From assembly GCA_964342745.1 (NCBI GenBank), contig CAYFFW010000028.1:1-15964 (forward strand): a stretch of 15,964 bases of DNA. The letters are read 5' to 3'. Below the pieces are notes generated by a model. It saw only the letters and a list, made by a program, of their open reading frames with translations, searched no databases and had not been told where the DNA came from. Made by a program: the position numbers and the translations under genes. Within the stretch, counting starts at the first letter, position 1; every line of letters begins with the position of its first letter. The stretch comes from AEGEAN-183 sp964342745 (GTDB lineage: Bacteria; Pseudomonadota; Gammaproteobacteria; Magnimaribacterales; Magnimaribacteraceae). This document shows positions 14,042-15,964 of this stretch, piece by piece.

Positions 14042-14971
14042 TTATGTCCTCTCAAACCTTAACAAGAATTCAGCGATCATATCACTAGCACTAATGGGCG
14101 ATCTGGATCCAAACCTACAAGGCCTTCCCGGCCAGCAATGCCCTCCACCTTTAACAGTACAAAACTTAACTTCAACATCATCTTTACAAGACAGGTAGCT
14201 TTTACAGATAATATCAATCTTTTTAAAGGTCTCTACAGGCTCACCTTCACATTGATTTTTCTTAGCCCACAAGGAAAACATCTCTAAAGCCCCCATAGTC
14301 GAAAAACCTCCTGCTTTATAATAAGAAGAAATAGAGTCTAAGGTTCCATGAAAAGCAATTGAAGGAACTGGTTTACTAGGTTGGCAATCTTCTTCAGGCA
14401 ATGAAAGCACCCCTGCTACTGGAGCTATGGCAGCAAACTTGTCTGCTGCGTCACAACCTATACGGTAGGACATTCTACCTCCATTAGACATACCTGTTGC
14501 ATAAATTTTCTTTTCATTTACACAGTATTTGTTAGAAATATCTTCGATAATTTTTGTTGAGAAATCTACATCGTCACGAGGTTCTTTTGAAAAATCTCTT
14601 TTATTTGCGGGAGACTGCATGGTAAGACCTGCATTAAAGACAGGCCTTCCATCTAAGTCTAAACCTTGAGGACTAACATGGATAAAATTATTCTCATCTG
14701 CGACTCTATCCATATCTGAATACAGGGCTTGCTGCTCAGCATTACTTCCTGTGCCATGGTAATTAATTAACAAAGGCGTTGGATTGTCTGTTCTATAATT
14801 TTTAGGGACATATAATCGATAAGATCTATTTTTACCTTCATGCTGGAGAGATACTATAGATTTTCCTAAAGGAGGATTTAAACCATCACAAGCATTACCA
14901 ATTAAGTCGCTAGCTATAACAAAACTAGAAGTTAAGAAGAAAGAAAAAATTAACAGTGTTTTTTTAAGCAT
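14042..14971 (-). CDS. Secreted PHB-depolymerase/feruloyl-esterase-like alpha/beta hydrolase
   Basis: This 309-residue exported esterase belongs to the polyhydroxybutyrate depolymerase / LpqC / carbohydrate-esterase-1-like group. The signal peptide spans residues 1-20 (cleavage after VIA). The oxyanion region is INYHGTGS at 69-76, the nucleophile Ser162 lies in ATGMSNGGRMS, the acid is Asp212 in FHGTLDSI and the base is His278 in GGGHCWPGRPC. Several Cys (28, 150, 173, 196, 241, 256, 262, 271, 279, 284) suggest disulfides in the periplasm or outside. The ATG at 14971 has AAGGTG 5 bases upstream; an earlier in-frame ATG at 15001 would spoil the signal peptide and overlap the quinoprotein stop. 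The gene follows a PVA-dehydrogenase-like quinoprotein by 19 bases, so besides PHB or ester substrates an oxidised-polyol (beta-diketone) hydrolase role, as in the sphingomonad pva operon, should be considered. Confidence 0.88.
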   Translation of the reverse strand: MLKKTLLIFSFFLTSSFVIASDLIGNACDGLNPPLGKSIVSLQHEGKNRSYRLYVPKNYRTDNPTPLLINYHGTGSNAEQQALYSDMDRVADENNFIHVSPQGLDLDGRPVFNAGLTMQSPANKRDFSKEPRDDVDFSTKIIEDISNKYCVNEKKIYATGMSNGGRMSYRIGCDAADKFAAIAPVAGVLSLPEEDCQPSKPVPSIAFHGTLDSISSYYKAGGFSTMGALEMFSLWAKKNQCEGEPVETFKKIDIICKSYLSCKDDVEVKFCTVKGGGHCWPGRPCRFGSRSPISASDMIAEFLLRFERT

Positions 14972-14990
14972 AGATTCACCTTTTCTAGTT

Positions 14991-15964
14991 TTATAATTCA
15001 AATACTAAAAGAACATTACCTGGAAACTGACCATGAGTTCCATAACCGCTTACAACTATTAATTGATTCTCAGTTATTAATGGTCCAGCTATGTCCATAG
15101 AGCCACCAAAAGCTTCTGTTCCATTTACTGTCTGAAAAAATTGAAGTGTATCGAATTCCCACAAATACTTTCCTGTATTTTTTTCTATACCAAAAAGCCT
15201 TCCGTCTAATGCACCAGCAAAAACTACATCAGACCCAACTGAAGGAGGTGCAGAGAAACCATTAAAGCAATAACCTTCAGTAAAAATTTCATTTCTTTTT
15301 TTACAGTCATCTACAAGAGGAAAAGTCCAAATTATTTTACCTGTATCAATATTTAAGGCATAAACTCCTGGTCTAGGATCCCAATCGTATTTTCTGCCAG
15401 CTTCTCGGTCAGAATTTGTGATATATAGCCTTTTATCATCTGTAGCCATACCTGTGTGAATACCTCCAAGCACCCCACCCATTCCTATTCTATTCTTCCA
15501 AATAATTTCACCATTACTTGGTTTGATTCCAAATGCCCAACCTGACTTTTGACCTGCTAGATATACTTCTTGTTTGTTGCTTGTTATTGATTTAATAACA
15601 GAAGCACCGAAATCAAAATCAGGTCCGTTTTCAACTGGACACCCCCATTGTCTTGCCATAGGAACTTCACAAGCTACATTGTGCGCGTCCCCTGCTAAGG
15701 TTTGGGTAGACCACACTCGTTTGCCTGTAGTTAAGTCGAGAGCTATGATTGCATCACTAAATTCAGATGCTGGTGACTGGGTATTTTGTCCAGTTCCAAA
15801 AAAAACTAGATTGCTTGTTACATCTATTCCTGGAGTGTTCCAAACAGCTGAACCAGCCGGAGCGTATTTTTTTGTTCTTGTAAATCTTACCTTACCTACA
15901 TATTCAGCAGGCTTTTCAACTCTGTGATACCAAATTAATTCACCGGTCTCTATGTCAACTTTGG
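14991..15964 (-). CDS. PQQ-dependent quinoprotein dehydrogenase (polyvinyl-alcohol dehydrogenase-like), partial
   Basis: About 324 C-terminal residues are present; the frame is open past the right edge, so the N-terminus, signal peptide and any haem-c domain lie outside. A GTG at 15716 is internal, not a start: the in-frame upstream sequence (ETGELIWYHRVEKPA..., FGTGQNTQSPASEFSDAI) continues the same propeller. Five tryptophan-docking repeats of the quinoprotein kind are visible: TGELIWYH, TGKRVWST, NGEIIWKN, TGKIIWTF and TGKYLWEF. NGPDFDFGAS and the C-terminal GGSMDIAGP...SGYGTHGQFPGNVLLVFEL resemble polyvinyl-alcohol dehydrogenases more than methanol dehydrogenases. It would oxidise alcohols in the periplasm, passing electrons to cytochrome c. 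It leads a compact operon with an esterase and the malonate carrier. Family call good, substrate uncertain. Confidence 0.87.
   Translation of the reverse strand, partial: KVDIETGELIWYHRVEKPAEYVGKVRFTRTKKYAPAGSAVWNTPGIDVTSNLVFFGTGQNTQSPASEFSDAIIALDLTTGKRVWSTQTLAGDAHNVACEVPMARQWGCPVENGPDFDFGASVIKSITSNKQEVYLAGQKSGWAFGIKPSNGEIIWKNRIGMGGVLGGIHTGMATDDKRLYITNSDREAGRKYDWDPRPGVYALNIDTGKIIWTFPLVDDCKKRNEIFTEGYCFNGFSAPPSVGSDVVFAGALDGRLFGIEKNTGKYLWEFDTLQFFQTVNGTEAFGGSMDIAGPLITENQLIVVSGYGTHGQFPGNVLLVFEL

Noticed and set aside
14972..15001. Earlier start of the esterase at 15001
   Set aside because: It would put ten charged residues before the signal peptide and overlap the quinoprotein stop; the ATG at 14971 has a good ribosome site.
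14991..15716. Quinoprotein gene starting at the GTG at 15716
   Set aside because: The frame continues to the right edge with further propeller repeats, so the GTG is an internal valine codon.
15574..15927. 117-residue plus-strand frame
   Set aside because: It is antisense to the quinoprotein gene, which stays open across the whole stretch with its tryptophan repeats.
1..15964. tRNA, rRNA, CRISPR array, insertion sequence or attachment site
   Set aside because: Nearly all bases are in convincing genes, gaps are short, and no cloverleaf, regular repeat array, transposase or flanking direct repeat was found by eye.

Overview
The window is an AT-rich, densely packed bacterial stretch with very short intergenic gaps, many overlapping or abutting genes and several lipoproteins. 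The gene set combines DUF3604 lipoproteins, paired acyl-CoA dehydrogenases, phytanoyl-CoA dioxygenase-like oxygenases, a steroid-5-alpha-reductase-like membrane protein, an S9 prolyl oligopeptidase, a PhoD-like phosphatase and a PQQ-type quinoprotein. This fits a streamlined marine gammaproteobacterium of the SAR86 kind. That placement is inference from gene content and base composition; no rRNA or other marker gene is present.

Layout. (1) 1-2266, minus strand: two tandem DUF3604 (PHP-like) lipoprotein genes. The downstream one runs off the left edge and the two abut with no spacer. (2) 2267-3423, plus strand: a near-perfect LexA/SOS operator (19 of 20 positions of the E. coli consensus) overlaps the promoter of a small single-span membrane protein. 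A 40-residue basic protein follows, overlapping it by 8 bases, and then a 5-alpha-reductase-like gene 3 bases later. (3) 3496-5831, plus: two acyl-CoA dehydrogenase subunits 2 bases apart. They look like a heteromeric enzyme in which only the first subunit retains a plausible catalytic base. (4) 5828-9872, minus: a run of prolyl oligopeptidase lipoprotein, PhyH-type dioxygenase and amidohydrolase. Its end overlaps the acyl-CoA dehydrogenase stop by 4 bases, tail to tail. (5) 9942-11881, plus: a secreted PhoD-like phosphatase, divergent from the peptidase, and a second PhyH-type dioxygenase. (6) 11941-15964, minus: a tightly coupled seven-gene run, in transcription order PQQ quinoprotein (start outside the window), secreted PHB-depolymerase-like esterase, madL, madM, yjbQ, a small Cys-rich lipoprotein and a 66-residue hypothetical protein.

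How the genes may work together. Region 6 looks like a unit for oxidising a polyol or hydroxylated polymer in the periplasm (quinoprotein resembling polyvinyl-alcohol dehydrogenase), hydrolysing the product (esterase) and importing a small dicarboxylate (MadLM). The order quinoprotein then depolymerase-like hydrolase recalls the sphingomonad polyvinyl-alcohol operon. Regions 3 and 4 suggest catabolism of acyl-CoA or side-chain substrates. Region 2 suggests DNA-damage control of a small membrane protein, with a lipid- or steroid-modifying gene carried on the same transcript.

No tRNA, rRNA, CRISPR array, insertion sequence or strong intrinsic terminator was seen. No gap longer than 300 bases lacks a gene.
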